This document shows positions 34,196 through 42,176 of a DNA stretch of 44,141 nt, one piece after another. Source of the DNA: Bordetella parapertussis (GTDB lineage: Bacteria; Pseudomonadota; Gammaproteobacteria; Burkholderiales; SG8-39); NCBI GenBank assembly GCA_945861875.1, contig CAMAWC010000025.1, forward strand, positions 1 through 44,141, written 5' to 3'. Position 1 is the first letter of the stretch. Every line of letters begins with the position of its first letter. Under the pieces are notes generated by a model that made no database searches, was not told where the DNA came from, and was given only the letters and a program-made list of their open reading frames with translations. The position numbers were made by a program, and so were the translations under genes.

Positions 34196-35542
34196 ATGTC
34201 CCAATTCCGCCTGAGCCTTGTTGCCGCCGCCACCCTTTCCGCCCTGATGCTGGTTGCCTGCGGCAAGGAAGAACCCAAACCCGTCGCCGCGCCGGCCGCC
34301 CCGCCGCCGCCGCCTTCGATCGAAATCAAGATCGGCCATGCCGGACCACTTACCGGTGGCATCGCCCACCTGGGCAAGGACAACGAAAACGGCGCCGCAC
34401 TCGCCATTGAGGAAGCCAACGCTGCGAAAATCAAGATCGACGGCAAGGACGCCAAGTTCGTGTTGGTCAAGGAAGACGACCAGGCCGATCCGAAAGTGGG
34501 CACTACCGTCGCGCAAAAACTGGTCGACGCCAAAGTCGCCGGCGTGGTCGGGCACCTGAACTCCGGCGTGTCGATTCCCGCTTCGGCCATTTACAACGGT
34601 GCCGGCATCCCGGTGATTTCCGGTTCGGCCACCAACCCCAAACTTACCGAACAGGGTTTCAAGGTCACCTTCCGCACAGTCGGCCGCGACGACCAGCAGG
34701 GTCCGGCGGTTGCCAACTATCTTGCCGCCAACAACAAGCCCAAACTGGTCGCCATCATCGACGATGCCACCTCTTACGGCGAAGGCCTTGCCAACGAAGT
34801 CGAGAAAACCCTCAAGGCCGCCGGCGTCAAGGTGCTGCCGCGCGAGAAGGGCACCGACAAGACCACCGACTGGAAGGCCGTGCTGACCAAGGTCAAGGGC
34901 AAGAAGCCGGACGCGATTTTCTTCGGCGGCATGGACGCCACCGGCGGTCCGTTGATGAAGCAGGGCAAGGAACTGGGCATCAAGGCGGTGTTTGCCTTTG
35001 GTGACGGCGCCTGCACCGACGAAATGAGCAAGCTCGCCGGCGAATCGGCCGAGGGCCTGATCTGCTCGCAGGCCGGCATCCCGGTCTCCGCCGCCAGCCC
35101 GGGCTTCCTTGGCAATTACAAGAAAAAATTCAACATCGAGCCGATCCTGTACTCGCCCTTTACCTACGATGCGGCCAACCTGCTGATCGAGGCGATGAAA
35201 AAAGCCAACTCGGCCGACCCGGCCAAGTACCTGCCGGAACTGGCCAAGATCAGCTTTAGCGGCGCCTCCGGCAAGATCGAGTTCGACGAAAAAGGCGATC
35301 GCAAGGACGCCGAGATGACCATCTTCACCATGAAGACGGGCAAGATCACGCCGGTGGCGATCATCAAGTCGGGCAAGAGCATGACGGTTGCCGAGTACGC
35401 TGCGATGGCGGCACCTGCTGCCGCAGCTCCGGCCGCGGCGCCTGCCGCTGCTGCACCCGCGGCACCTGCCGCAGCTCCCGCCCCGGCCGCGGCACCAGCC
35501 GCCAAAGCCGAAGCCCCCAAAGCGGACGCGGCAAAGAAGTAA
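34196..35542 (+). CDS. Branched-chain amino acid-type ABC binding protein, lipoprotein with Ala/Pro-rich tail
   Basis: This protein of 448 residues belongs to the LivJ/Peripla_BP_6 family. MSQFRLSLVAAATLSALMLVAC gives a lipobox with Cys22 as the lipidated residue. The linker is Pro-rich (KPVAAPAAPPPPPS). The ligand domain starts IKIGHAGPLTGGIAHLGKDNENGA. The final 50 or so residues are almost entirely Ala, Pro and Lys (AAPAAAPAAAAPAAP and on to KADAAKK), far beyond the family fold. GGAGA at 34185-34189 supports the start; an upstream ATG at 34109 does not yield a signal peptide at its N-terminus. It leads the livH-M-G-F genes. Ligands of relatives include Leu/Ile/Val, amides, urea and aromatic acids. 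Confidence 0.93.
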   Translation: MSQFRLSLVAAATLSALMLVACGKEEPKPVAAPAAPPPPPSIEIKIGHAGPLTGGIAHLGKDNENGAALAIEEANAAKIKIDGKDAKFVLVKEDDQADPKVGTTVAQKLVDAKVAGVVGHLNSGVSIPASAIYNGAGIPVISGSATNPKLTEQGFKVTFRTVGRDDQQGPAVANYLAANNKPKLVAIIDDATSYGEGLANEVEKTLKAAGVKVLPREKGTDKTTDWKAVLTKVKGKKPDAIFFGGMDATGGPLMKQGKELGIKAVFAFGDGACTDEMSKLAGESAEGLICSQAGIPVSAASPGFLGNYKKKFNIEPILYSPFTYDAANLLIEAMKKANSADPAKYLPELAKISFSGASGKIEFDEKGDRKDAEMTIFTMKTGKITPVAIIKSGKSMTVAEYAAMAAPAAAAPAAAPAAAAPAAPAAAPAPAAAPAAKAEAPKADAAKK

Positions 35543-35572
35543 GCGCTGGGCAGGTTCCGGCTGCGTATGGAA

Positions 35573-35599
35573 AAAAACGGCACCCCAGGGTGCCGTTTT
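35573..35599. terminator. Probable bidirectional terminator or attenuator after the binding-protein gene
   Basis: ACGGCACCC and GGGTGCCGT pair around a tiny loop at 35577-35596. An A run precedes the stem and TTTTC follows it, so it could work in both directions. It lies between the binding protein and permease genes and would lower permease expression relative to the abundant binding protein. Confidence 0.75.
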
Positions 35600-35635
35600 C
35601 ATTTTCATGGACAGCGCGAAGCGCTGCGCGAACTT

Positions 35636-35760
35636 CCCCTCGCCCTCAGGGAGAGGGGCATGGGGGCGAGATGGGGATTTCGCCGAGTATGCTCGGCGCC
35701 CGTCGAGCGACTTCCAGCCTACCGGCTGGAGTGCGCCCTGCAAGGGAGGGTGGGGATGAG
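35636..35760. repeat. GC-rich intergenic repeat-like sequence
   Basis: The stretch between the terminator and livH holds CCCCTC/GAGGGG arms at 35636-35658 around a CCCTCAGGG core, followed by more G-rich sequence. It looks like the CCCTCNCCCT...AGGGAGAGGG class of dispersed intergenic repeats. A related palindrome lies at 40734. I see no gene in 35600-35780. Confidence 0.4.
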
Positions 35761-35780
35761 GCACGGGCTTCACTAGAAGA

Positions 35781-36704
35781 ATGGACATTTTCATTCAGCA
35801 AGTCATCAACGGCCTGGTGCTCGGCTGCGTCTATGCCATTGTCGCGCTGGGTTACACCATGGTCTACGGCATCATCCAGCTGATCAACTTCGCCCATGGC
35901 GAACTGGTGATGATTGGCGCGCTGGTGGCGTTTAGCGTGATTTCCCTCCTGGCCGGGTCGGGCCTGCCGCCGCTGGTGATTGTGCTGATCGGCACCGGCT
36001 GCGCCATCCCGGTTTGCGTCGCGCTGGGCTATGCGCTCGAGCGTATCGCCTACCGCCCCTTGCGCAATGCGCCGCGCCTTGCGCCACTGATCACCGCCAT
36101 CGGCATGTCCATCATCCTGCAGCACCTTGCCATGCTGGTGTGGGGGCGCAACCCGCTGGCTTATCCGCAAATCATCAAGCTCGAAACCTTCAATATCGGC
36201 GAGGCCACCATCACCAGCGTGCAGGTGGCCATCGTGCTCATTTCCACCCTGATGATGGCCGGCCTCGCGCTGCTGGTCTATCGCACCCGGCTTGGCACCG
36301 CCATGCGCGCCACGGCGCAAAACCGCCAGGTCGCCGGACTGATGGGCATTGACGCCAACCGCATCATCGCCGTCACCTTTGTCATCGGCGCGGCGCTTGC
36401 GGCGGTGGCCGGGGTGATGGTCGGCACTTATTACGGCATCGGCCACTACACCATGGGCGCGCACCTTGGCCTCAAGGCATTTGCCGCGGCGGTGCTGGGC
36501 GGCATAGGCAACCTGCCCGGCGCGATGCTCGGCGGCATCCTGCTCGGCCTGGTCGAAGCGCTGGGCGCCGGTTACATCGGCGACCTTACCAACGACGTGT
36601 TCGGCAGCAACTACCAGGACGTGTTCGCCTTCCTGGTATTGATCGCGGTGCTGATCTTCCGCCCTTCGGGCATCCTGGGCGAGCGCGTCGGGGATCGTGC
36701 ATGA
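35781..36704 (+). CDS. livH: Branched-chain amino acid-type ABC permease, LivH-like
   Basis: This protein of 307 residues has about eight hydrophobic helices. It begins MDIFIQQVINGLVLGCVYAI, and YTMVYGIIQLINFAHGELVM is a hallmark of LivH. YRPLRNAPRLAPLITAIGMSI and GLKAFAAAVLGGIGNLPGAMLGG are also typical. It forms half of the inner-membrane pore. The start is preceded only by a modest AGAAGA site. It is separated from livM by a palindromic repeat of about 100 bases rather than the usual short gap. Confidence 0.93.
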   Translation: MDIFIQQVINGLVLGCVYAIVALGYTMVYGIIQLINFAHGELVMIGALVAFSVISLLAGSGLPPLVIVLIGTGCAIPVCVALGYALERIAYRPLRNAPRLAPLITAIGMSIILQHLAMLVWGRNPLAYPQIIKLETFNIGEATITSVQVAIVLISTLMMAGLALLVYRTRLGTAMRATAQNRQVAGLMGIDANRIIAVTFVIGAALAAVAGVMVGTYYGIGHYTMGAHLGLKAFAAAVLGGIGNLPGAMLGGILLGLVEALGAGYIGDLTNDVFGSNYQDVFAFLVLIAVLIFRPSGILGERVGDRA

Positions 36705-36723
36705 CGCAAATGCGGAGTAAGCC

Positions 36724-36821
36724 CGTCATTCCCGCGCAAGCGGGAATCCATGGGGTTCGTGATGTTGCGACCAGCCTTGCCCCATGGATTCCGGGTTCCG
36801 CTTTGCGGCCACGGAATGACG
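36724..36821. repeat. dRS3-like palindromic intergenic element
   Basis: The outer arms CGTCATTCC and GGAATGACG are perfect inverted repeats. Inside, ATTCCCGCGCAAGCGGGAAT forms a small palindrome, and GAATCCATGGGG at 36744-36755 pairs with CCCCATGGATTC at 36780-36791. The right arm carries a few mismatches. This ATTCCCGC...GCGGGAAT type of element is widespread in beta- and gammaproteobacteria and resembles the dRS3/MITE class. It sits between livH and livM. Confidence 0.75.
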
Positions 36822-36840
36822 ACTTGCAACCGGGGCGGGC

Positions 36841-37926
36841 GTGTTGAGCTGGACTGAAGCCATCAGACGGCATCGCCATGCAAAATGGATAGGCATGGCC
36901 ATACTGGCCATCGCGCTCATCGCCCTGCCCTTTGCGCTGGCTTCGGCCGGCACCGCCTGGGTGCGCATCACCAACTTTGCCATCCTGTTCATCCTGCTGT
37001 CGCTGGGCCTGAATATCGTCGTCGGCTTTGCCGGTCTGCTCGACCTGGGCTACATCGCCTTTTACGCCGTGGGCGCCTACGCCTATGCGCTGCTCGCCTC
37101 GCCGCATTTCAACATCCACCTGCCCTTTTGGCTGATCCTGCCCATAGGCGCGCTGGTGGCCTGCCTGTTCGGCGTGCTGCTTGGCGCCCCCACGCTCAAG
37201 CTGCGCGGCGACTACCTTGCCATCGTCACGCTGGGTTTTGGCGAGATCATCCGCATTTTCCTCAACAATCTTTCCAACCCGGTCAATATCACCAACGGCC
37301 CGCAGGGCATTGCGCGCATCGACCCGTTTCGCATCGGCAGTTTTGATTTTTCCAAAAGCGAGACTTATCTGGGCCTGGTCTTCAGCGGGCCGATAAAGTA
37401 TTACTACCTGCTGATGCTGGTGCTGGTGGCGGTGATCGTCATCAACCTGCGGCTGCAAAATTCGCGCATCGGCCGCGCCTGGGAGGCGATACGCGAGGAC
37501 GAGACCGCCGCCCGCGCCATGGGCATAGACACCACGCGCATCAAGCTGCTTGCCTTTGCCATGGGCGCCTCCTTCGGCGGTGTGGCCGGCGGCATGTTCG
37601 CCGCGATACAGGGCTTTATCAGCCCGGAGAGTTTCGTGCTGGTGGAATCGGTGATGGTGCTCGCCATGGTGGTGCTGGGCGGTATGGGCAATGTCTGGGG
37701 CGTGGTGCTGGGCGCGGTGCTGTTATCTTTTGCGCCGGAGGTGCTGCGCTACACCGTTGCCCCGGCGCAAATGGCGCTGTTCGGAAAAATGCTGATCGAG
37801 CCCGAAGTCATACGCATGCTGTTATTCGGCCTCGCGCTGGTGCTGGTGATGATTTTCCGTCCCGCCGGCCTGTGGCCCTCGGCGGTGCGCAAGCGTGAGT
37901 TGGCGGTGCGCAAGGGGGCGGCATGA
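36841..37926 (+). CDS. livM: Branched-chain amino acid-type ABC permease, LivM-like
   Basis: This protein of 361 residues has many hydrophobic helices. Family marks are NFAILFILLSLGLNIVVGFAGLLDLGYIAFYAVGAY (a long stretch near 40-75), LRGDYLAIVTLGFGEIIR and GRAWEAIREDETAARAMGID. The GTG start at 36841 has a G-rich site before it (GGGGCGGGC). An internal ATG at 36895 is the alternative. The gene starts just after the palindromic repeat, so the N-terminus may have been altered by that insertion. It overlaps livG by ATGA. Confidence 0.92.
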   Translation: MLSWTEAIRRHRHAKWIGMAILAIALIALPFALASAGTAWVRITNFAILFILLSLGLNIVVGFAGLLDLGYIAFYAVGAYAYALLASPHFNIHLPFWLILPIGALVACLFGVLLGAPTLKLRGDYLAIVTLGFGEIIRIFLNNLSNPVNITNGPQGIARIDPFRIGSFDFSKSETYLGLVFSGPIKYYYLLMLVLVAVIVINLRLQNSRIGRAWEAIREDETAARAMGIDTTRIKLLAFAMGASFGGVAGGMFAAIQGFISPESFVLVESVMVLAMVVLGGMGNVWGVVLGAVLLSFAPEVLRYTVAPAQMALFGKMLIEPEVIRMLLFGLALVLVMIFRPAGLWPSAVRKRELAVRKGAA

Positions 37927-38687
37927 GCGCGCTGCTCACCGGCACCGACCTCGGGAAACGCTTTGGCGGCGTGCAGGCGCTGGCCAAGGTGGATTTTTCC
38001 ATTGCGCGCGGTGAAATCTACGGCCTCATCGGCCCCAATGGCGCCGGCAAGACCACCCTGTTCAACCTGCTGACGGGTATTTATCCGCTCAACAGCGGCA
38101 GTTTCGAATTCGACGGCGCGCCGCTTGCCGGTCTCAAGACGCACCAGGTCACGCAGCGCGGCATTGCCCGCACCTTCCAGAACATCCGCCTGTTTGCCAG
38201 CCTGTCGGTGGTCGAGAACGTGATGATAGGCCGCCATGTACGCACCCGTACCGGCGTGCTCGGTGCGGTGCTGCGGGGTGCCACCACGCGGGCCGAGGAA
38301 GCGGCCATCGAAGCGCGGGCGCATGAACTGCTGGCGTATGTCGGCATCGAGGCGCGCGCCAACGATCAGGCCTCCAGTCTTGCCTACGGTGACCAGCGCC
38401 GCCTGGAGATCGCCCGCGCCCTGGCCACCGACCCCAAGCTGCTGGCGCTCGATGAACCGGCCGCCGGCATGAACGCCTCCGAAACCGTGGCGCTGCGCAC
38501 GCTGATAGAGCGTATTCGGCTTGATGGCACCACGGTGCTGTTGATCGAGCACGACATGAAGCTGGTGATGAACATCTGCGACCGCGTGCTGGTGCTCGAC
38601 TACGGCCAGAAAATCGCCGAGGGCGTGCCCGCCGAAGTGCGCAAGGACCCGCGCGTCATCGAGGCCTATCTCGGGCAGGCGGCATGA
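37923..38687 (+). CDS. livG: Branched-chain amino acid-type ABC ATPase, LivG-like
   Basis: This protein of 254 residues has Walker A GPNGAGKTT at about 37-45, Q-loop RTFQNIRLF, signature LAYGDQRRLEIARAL and Walker B LLALDEPAAGMN. The LAYGDQRRLEIARAL signature and the C-terminal EVRKDPRVIEAYLG are typical of LivG. It is coupled to livM by a four-base overlap. It works with LivF on the cytoplasmic side. Confidence 0.94.
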   Translation: MSALLTGTDLGKRFGGVQALAKVDFSIARGEIYGLIGPNGAGKTTLFNLLTGIYPLNSGSFEFDGAPLAGLKTHQVTQRGIARTFQNIRLFASLSVVENVMIGRHVRTRTGVLGAVLRGATTRAEEAAIEARAHELLAYVGIEARANDQASSLAYGDQRRLEIARALATDPKLLALDEPAAGMNASETVALRTLIERIRLDGTTVLLIEHDMKLVMNICDRVLVLDYGQKIAEGVPAEVRKDPRVIEAYLGQAA

Positions 38688-38715
38688 GCCACCCGGCGAG
38701 GGGCCCCTTCAGGGG

Positions 38716-38792
38716 ATCGCCGGAAAGGCGATTGCTGCCAGAGGCCGACAGTGCGGTGATTGGGTTGAGACTATCGATCGGAAGGCCGATCG
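38716..38792 (+). promoter_or_regulatory. Two GGA-loop hairpins in the livG-livF gap
   Basis: ATCGCC-GGAAA-GGCGAT (38716-38732) and CGATCGG-AAGG-CCGATCG (38775-38792) are perfect hairpins in the 106-base gap. The second holds the ribosome-binding site GGAAGG of livF (38780-38785) in its loop and upper stem. Both present GGA at or near the loop, the motif recognised by CsrA/RsmA-type proteins. Translational control of livF is possible. Confidence 0.4.
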
Positions 38793-38793
38793 C

Positions 38794-39504
38794 ATGAACC
38801 TGCTCGAAGTCAGCGGCCTGCATGTCAGCTACGGCGGCATCCGCGCCGTCAAGGGCATAGACCTCACGGTGGCCGAGGGCGAGCTGGTCTGCCTCATCGG
38901 CGCCAACGGCGCCGGCAAGAGCACCACGCTCAAGGCCATTTGCGGCCTGATGCCGGCGGCGGCGGGCGCGGTGCGCTACCAGGGTGGCGACATCGCCGGG
39001 CTAAAGCATTTTGAATTGCCGCGCCGCGGCCTGGTGCTGGTGCCCGAGGGGCGCGGCATTTTTCCGCAGCTCACGGTGGAGGAAAACATCGCCATGGGTG
39101 CGTATGCACGCAACGACACTGCGCAGATCAAACGCGACATCGAGCGCGGCTACGCGCTGTTTCCGCGTCTTTTCGAGCGCCGGTTGCAATCGGCCGGCAC
39201 GTTGTCGGGCGGCGAGCAGCAAATGCTCGCCATCGCGCGCGCGCTGATGGCACAACCCAAGTTGCTGCTGCTCGATGAACCGAGCATGGGCCTCGCGCCC
39301 ATCATCGTGCAAAAGGTGTTCGAGGTGATCGCCACTATTCGCAAGGAGGGTGTGACGGTGCTGCTGGTGGAGCAAAACGCCCGCCTTGCCCTTGAGCTAG
39401 CCGACCGCGCCTATGTGATGGAGACGGGCGTCATCACGCTCTCGGGTGATGCGAAAACCCTGCTCGCCGACGAGCGCGTAAAAACAGCGTATCTGGGCGA
39501 GTAG
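38794..39504 (+). CDS. livF: Branched-chain amino acid-type ABC ATPase, LivF-like
   Basis: This protein of 236 residues has Walker A GANGAGKST at about 36-44, signature LSGGEQQMLAIARALM and Walker B LLLLDEPSMGLAP. LVPEGRGIFPQLTVEENI is the LivF-specific stretch. It lies 106 bases after livG, a gap containing two hairpins, which is unusually wide for this pair. It completes the importer. Confidence 0.94.
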   Translation: MNLLEVSGLHVSYGGIRAVKGIDLTVAEGELVCLIGANGAGKSTTLKAICGLMPAAAGAVRYQGGDIAGLKHFELPRRGLVLVPEGRGIFPQLTVEENIAMGAYARNDTAQIKRDIERGYALFPRLFERRLQSAGTLSGGEQQMLAIARALMAQPKLLLLDEPSMGLAPIIVQKVFEVIATIRKEGVTVLLVEQNARLALELADRAYVMETGVITLSGDAKTLLADERVKTAYLGE

Positions 39505-39543
39505 CCCCGCGCCGTCAAGGGTGTAGCATGGCAGGCTCACACC

Positions 39544-40548
39544 ATGAGCCAGCGGGGCGGCATGAACCAGACCGAACGTATCTACCGTATCGAGCACATG
39601 CTGCGCGCCCGCACCGTCGTGCCGGCGGCGGCTTTCCTGGAGGCGCTGGAAATTTCGCGCGCCACCTTCAAGCGCGACCTCGAGTACCTGCGCAGCCGGA
39701 TGCACGCGCCCATCGATTACGACCGCGACGCCGGCGGCTACCGGCTGGGCAAGCCCTCCGGCGACAAGAGGGGGCCGCGCCACGAGCTGCCCGGCCTGTG
39801 GTTCAACGCCTCCGAGGTGCACGCCCTGCTCACCATGCAAAGCCTGTTGCGCGGCCTCGAGCCGGGGCTGCTCAGGCCGCATGTCGAGCCGCTGCTGGCG
39901 CGCCTGCAGGGCATGCTCGCCACCGACGACCATTCGCTGGAGGAAATCGAGCGGCGCGTGCGCATCCTGCACATGGCCGCGCGCAAGGTCAAGCTCAAGT
40001 ACTTCCAGCTCGCCGCCACCGCCACGCTGCGGCGCCTGCGCATCGCCGTCACCTATTGGAGCCGCTACAACGACAAGACCACAGCACGCGAGCTCTCGCC
40101 GCAGCGTCTGGTGTTCTACCGCGGCAACTGGTACCTCGACGCCTGGTGCCACCTGAGAAAAGACATCCGCAGCTTCGCCCTCGACGGCCTGCGCCAAGCC
40201 GTGCTGCTGGAAAAGCCGGCGAAGAACGTCGCCGAAGCCGAACTCGACGAGGTGCTCGCCTCGGGCTACGGCATCATTTCCGGGCGCAAGCTCGATCGTG
40301 CCGTGCTGCGCTTTTCGGCCACGGCCGCGCGCTGGGTTGCCGCCGAGGAGTGGCACCCGAAGCAAAAGGCGCGCACCGAAGCGGACGGCAGCTACCTGCT
40401 GGAGTTTCCGTACAACGACGACCAGGAGCTGGTCATGGACATCCTGCGCCACGGCCCCGAGGTCGAGGTGCTGGCGCCGCCGGCGCTGCGCGAGCGCGTC
40501 GCCGGGCAGCTGCGCGGTGCGCTAAAGCGCTACGTCGGCAAGGGGTAA
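39544..40548 (+). CDS. WYL-domain transcriptional regulator (YafY/PafC type)
   Basis: This protein of 334 residues has an N-terminal winged helix (QTERIYRIEHMLRARTVV, then LEISRATFKRDLEYLRSRM) and a WYL domain at about 140-225 with the motif WYLDAWC and KDIRSFALDGL. A C-terminal WCX-like region follows. WYL proteins sense nucleotides or nucleic acids and often control DNA-damage or defence genes. The ATG at 39544 is annotated; ATG at 39562 (MNQTERIY) has GGGGCGG before it and fits the family start better. It is the first gene of the accessory segment; its targets are not evident. Confidence 0.88.
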   Translation: MSQRGGMNQTERIYRIEHMLRARTVVPAAAFLEALEISRATFKRDLEYLRSRMHAPIDYDRDAGGYRLGKPSGDKRGPRHELPGLWFNASEVHALLTMQSLLRGLEPGLLRPHVEPLLARLQGMLATDDHSLEEIERRVRILHMAARKVKLKYFQLAATATLRRLRIAVTYWSRYNDKTTARELSPQRLVFYRGNWYLDAWCHLRKDIRSFALDGLRQAVLLEKPAKNVAEAELDEVLASGYGIISGRKLDRAVLRFSATAARWVAAEEWHPKQKARTEADGSYLLEFPYNDDQELVMDILRHGPEVEVLAPPALRERVAGQLRGALKRYVGKG

Positions 40549-40733
40549 AACCCCGGAAACACCCTTGCCGGGCGCGCCTCGGCCGGTAGGCCGAGGCCGT
40601 TCGACGGGCGCCGAGAATTATCGGCGAAACCCCCGGCTCACCGCCAGTCGGACGTTTTTTGGTGGCTCACCCCTTGAGCCAGCGGTTTGCGAAACTGCCT
40701 CCACGCGCGACAAACCCCGCTTTGCGCCCTGCC

Positions 40734-40756
40734 CCCTCCCCCTAGGCGGGGGAGGG
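40734..40756. repeat. GC-rich palindrome in the WYL-DUF4258 gap
   Basis: CCCTCCCCC (40734-40742) and GGGGGAGGG (40748-40756) form a perfect 9-base stem with a 5-base loop, followed by more G-rich sequence. There is no U tract, so it is not a standard terminator. It resembles the repeat at 35636. I see no gene in 40549-40813. Confidence 0.5.
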
Positions 40757-40813
40757 CCGGGGAGAGGGGGCTGCGGTCTCGCGTGACCGACGATCGACTT
40801 CACGGAGGCAACC

Positions 40814-41125
40814 ATGGCAACCCCTGTCACCACGCATGCGCGCAGGCGCATGCAACAGCGCGGCATTCCGGCCGCGGTGCTCGAAGACCTGCTCGACTAC
40901 GGCCGCGCCATGCACGACCACCGTGGCGCGATGGTGCTGTATTTTGACCGCCACGCGCGAGCGGAGCTCGCGCAGGTATGGAATCGGGCGGAGCTCGCGC
41001 ACGTCTGGGAGCGGGCAGAGCTTCGCCATGCCGGCAAACGCGTCAACGCCTATGCCGTGGTGGGCGGCGACGGCGAGATCCGCACCGTCGGCCACCGCAC
41101 CAAACGCCTGCGGCGGGTCTCGTGA
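40814..41125 (+). CDS. DUF4258-like small protein with internal 9-residue repeats
   Basis: This protein of 103 residues begins VTTHARRRMQQRGIPAAVLEDLLDYG, which resembles DUF4258 (a RelE/ParE-like small fold found near toxin systems). The middle holds three tandem copies of a 9-residue unit, RAELAQVWN, RAELAHVWE and RAELRHAGK. These are encoded by 27-base repeats at 40961-40987 and 40988-41014 plus a partial third. After them the family pattern resumes (NAYAVVGGDGEIRTVGHRTKRLRR). The repeat looks like an insertion within a loop. The function is unknown; an RNA-related or toxin-like role is a guess. Confidence 0.7.
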   Translation: MATPVTTHARRRMQQRGIPAAVLEDLLDYGRAMHDHRGAMVLYFDRHARAELAQVWNRAELAHVWERAELRHAGKRVNAYAVVGGDGEIRTVGHRTKRLRRVS

Positions 41126-41214
41126 GCGCGCTGCCGCTGGCGGGCGAGGCGAAGACCTTGCTCGAACTGCTGCCGCTGGCGCTGGCGTGGCTGTGCTGGG
41201 TGGTCAGCGACTGA
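41122..41214 (+). CDS. Possible 30-residue hydrophobic small protein
   Basis: A GTG start overlaps the stop of the DUF4258-like gene (GTGA) and opens a 30-codon frame with a hydrophobic, Leu/Ala/Trp-rich core (LLELLPLALAWLCWVV). It could be a one-helix membrane peptide coupled to the upstream gene. There is no independent ribosome-binding site and no recognised family, so it may be spurious. Confidence 0.25.
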   Translation: MSALPLAGEAKTLLELLPLALAWLCWVVSD

Positions 41215-41312
41215 TGTCCCATCGCGCTTGTGCATAGCGCCACGTCTTCGGCTGAAAATCCCGTACTGACGGGACTTTCCGGGTGACCAATGCCGCGATC
41301 CGTGGTCCAAAT

Positions 41313-41328
41313 ACATCAAAATTGATGT
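41313..41328. promoter_or_regulatory. Inverted repeat before the toxin-antitoxin pair
   Basis: ACATCAA-AA-TTGATGT has perfect 7-base arms and lies 9 bases before the toxin ATG, next to its TAAGG ribosome-binding site. Antitoxins of the HigA type repress their own operon by binding such palindromes, so this is the probable operator. Confidence 0.55.
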
Positions 41329-41337
41329 TGTAAGGCC

Positions 41338-41691
41338 ATGGAATTCAGCGTAGAGTTCTACGAAACGGCCGCCGAGGTGTGACCGGTGCAAGATTTTCTG
41401 GATGCACTGAAGGCCAGCGACCCGGATGATTTTGCCGCGGTGCTGGCGGGGCTGGCCAAGCTGCGGCAGCGGCAGTATCACCGTGAACCCCTGTCCAAAT
41501 CACTCGGTGGCGGACTGCTGGAACTGCGCCATGTGGGCAAGCTCAACACCCGCGTGCTGTGGTTTTTCATGAAGGGCCGGCGCATTGTGGCGGTCCATGG
41601 CATACGCAACAAGGGCCAGGCCATCGCCGAGCGCGACCTTATAACCGCACGGCAGCGCATGCACGACTGGCAGCAAAGGAATACGGCATGA
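41338..41691 (+). pseudogene. HigB/RelE-type toxin (phage Gp49-like) interrupted by an in-frame stop
   Basis: The ATG at 41338 follows TAAGG and gives MEFSVEFYETAAEV, then a TGA at 41380-41382. After it the same frame continues PVQDFLDALKASDPDDFAAV and LLELRHVGKLNTRVLWFFMKGRRIVAVHGI, ending at 41691. Together these read as a full HigB/Gp49-type toxin of about 117 residues, an mRNA interferase, with a nonsense codon at position 15. A GTG at 41386 could start a 101-residue truncated protein lacking the first beta strand. The stop overlaps the antitoxin ATG. The toxin is probably dead or weakened, while the antitoxin remains intact. Confidence 0.75.
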
Positions 41692-42053
41692 AACAGACAA
41701 ACTTCGATCGCTACCTCGCCCAACAAAAGCAGGACCCGCGTTTTGCCGCGCGCCTGGAGCGGGCCGGCGAAGCATGGGACGTGGCGCTGCAGATCGCCGC
41801 TCTGCGCGAACAGGCCGGCTTGTCGCAAAAAGAGCTCGCCATACTTCTGAAAACTTCGCAGCAGCACATAAGCCGGCTCGAATCACCCAACTACGAAGGG
41901 CACTCGCTCGCCAATTTGCGCCGCGTTGCCGCCGCACTCGATGCGCGCGTGCGAGTCGTGTTTGAACCGCAGGACAGGCCCGGTAACAAGCGCGTCGCAG
42001 AACCCGCCGCGCCGTACCGCGTGCGTCCCGGCAAGCGCAAGGCACCGGACTGA
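41688..42053 (+). CDS. HigA-type helix-turn-helix antitoxin
   Basis: This protein of 121 residues has a Cro/CI-type HTH at about 32-85 (IAALREQAGLSQKELAILLKTSQQHISRLESPNYEG). VVFEP and a basic, Pro/Arg-rich tail follow. It should neutralise the adjacent HigB-like toxin and repress the operon through the palindrome at 41313. The start at 41688 overlaps the toxin stop (ATGA), the usual coupling for host-inhibition-of-growth pairs in which the toxin gene comes first. Confidence 0.85.
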   Translation: MKQTNFDRYLAQQKQDPRFAARLERAGEAWDVALQIAALREQAGLSQKELAILLKTSQQHISRLESPNYEGHSLANLRRVAAALDARVRVVFEPQDRPGNKRVAEPAAPYRVRPGKRKAPD

Positions 42054-42176
42054 AACAACAGCCATCGTCCGGAAAGCCGCGCCAGGCGGGCGTTTCCGGC
42101 TGATGGCAGGCGGTGGGGACGGGGCGTTTGGCCCTCGGCACTGTTGTGCAAAAGGGGTTTCTGGGTATGCTGCGCC

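Noticed and set aside
36724..36821. An insertion sequence or CRISPR unit
   Set aside because: The element is under 100 bases, has no coding frame and is a single palindrome rather than an array of repeats and spacers.
41386..41691. A normal intact toxin gene starting at GTG 41386
   Set aside because: A better ribosome-binding site and the family's first beta strand lie upstream at 41338 in the same frame, separated only by a TGA. An interrupted gene explains the sequence better.
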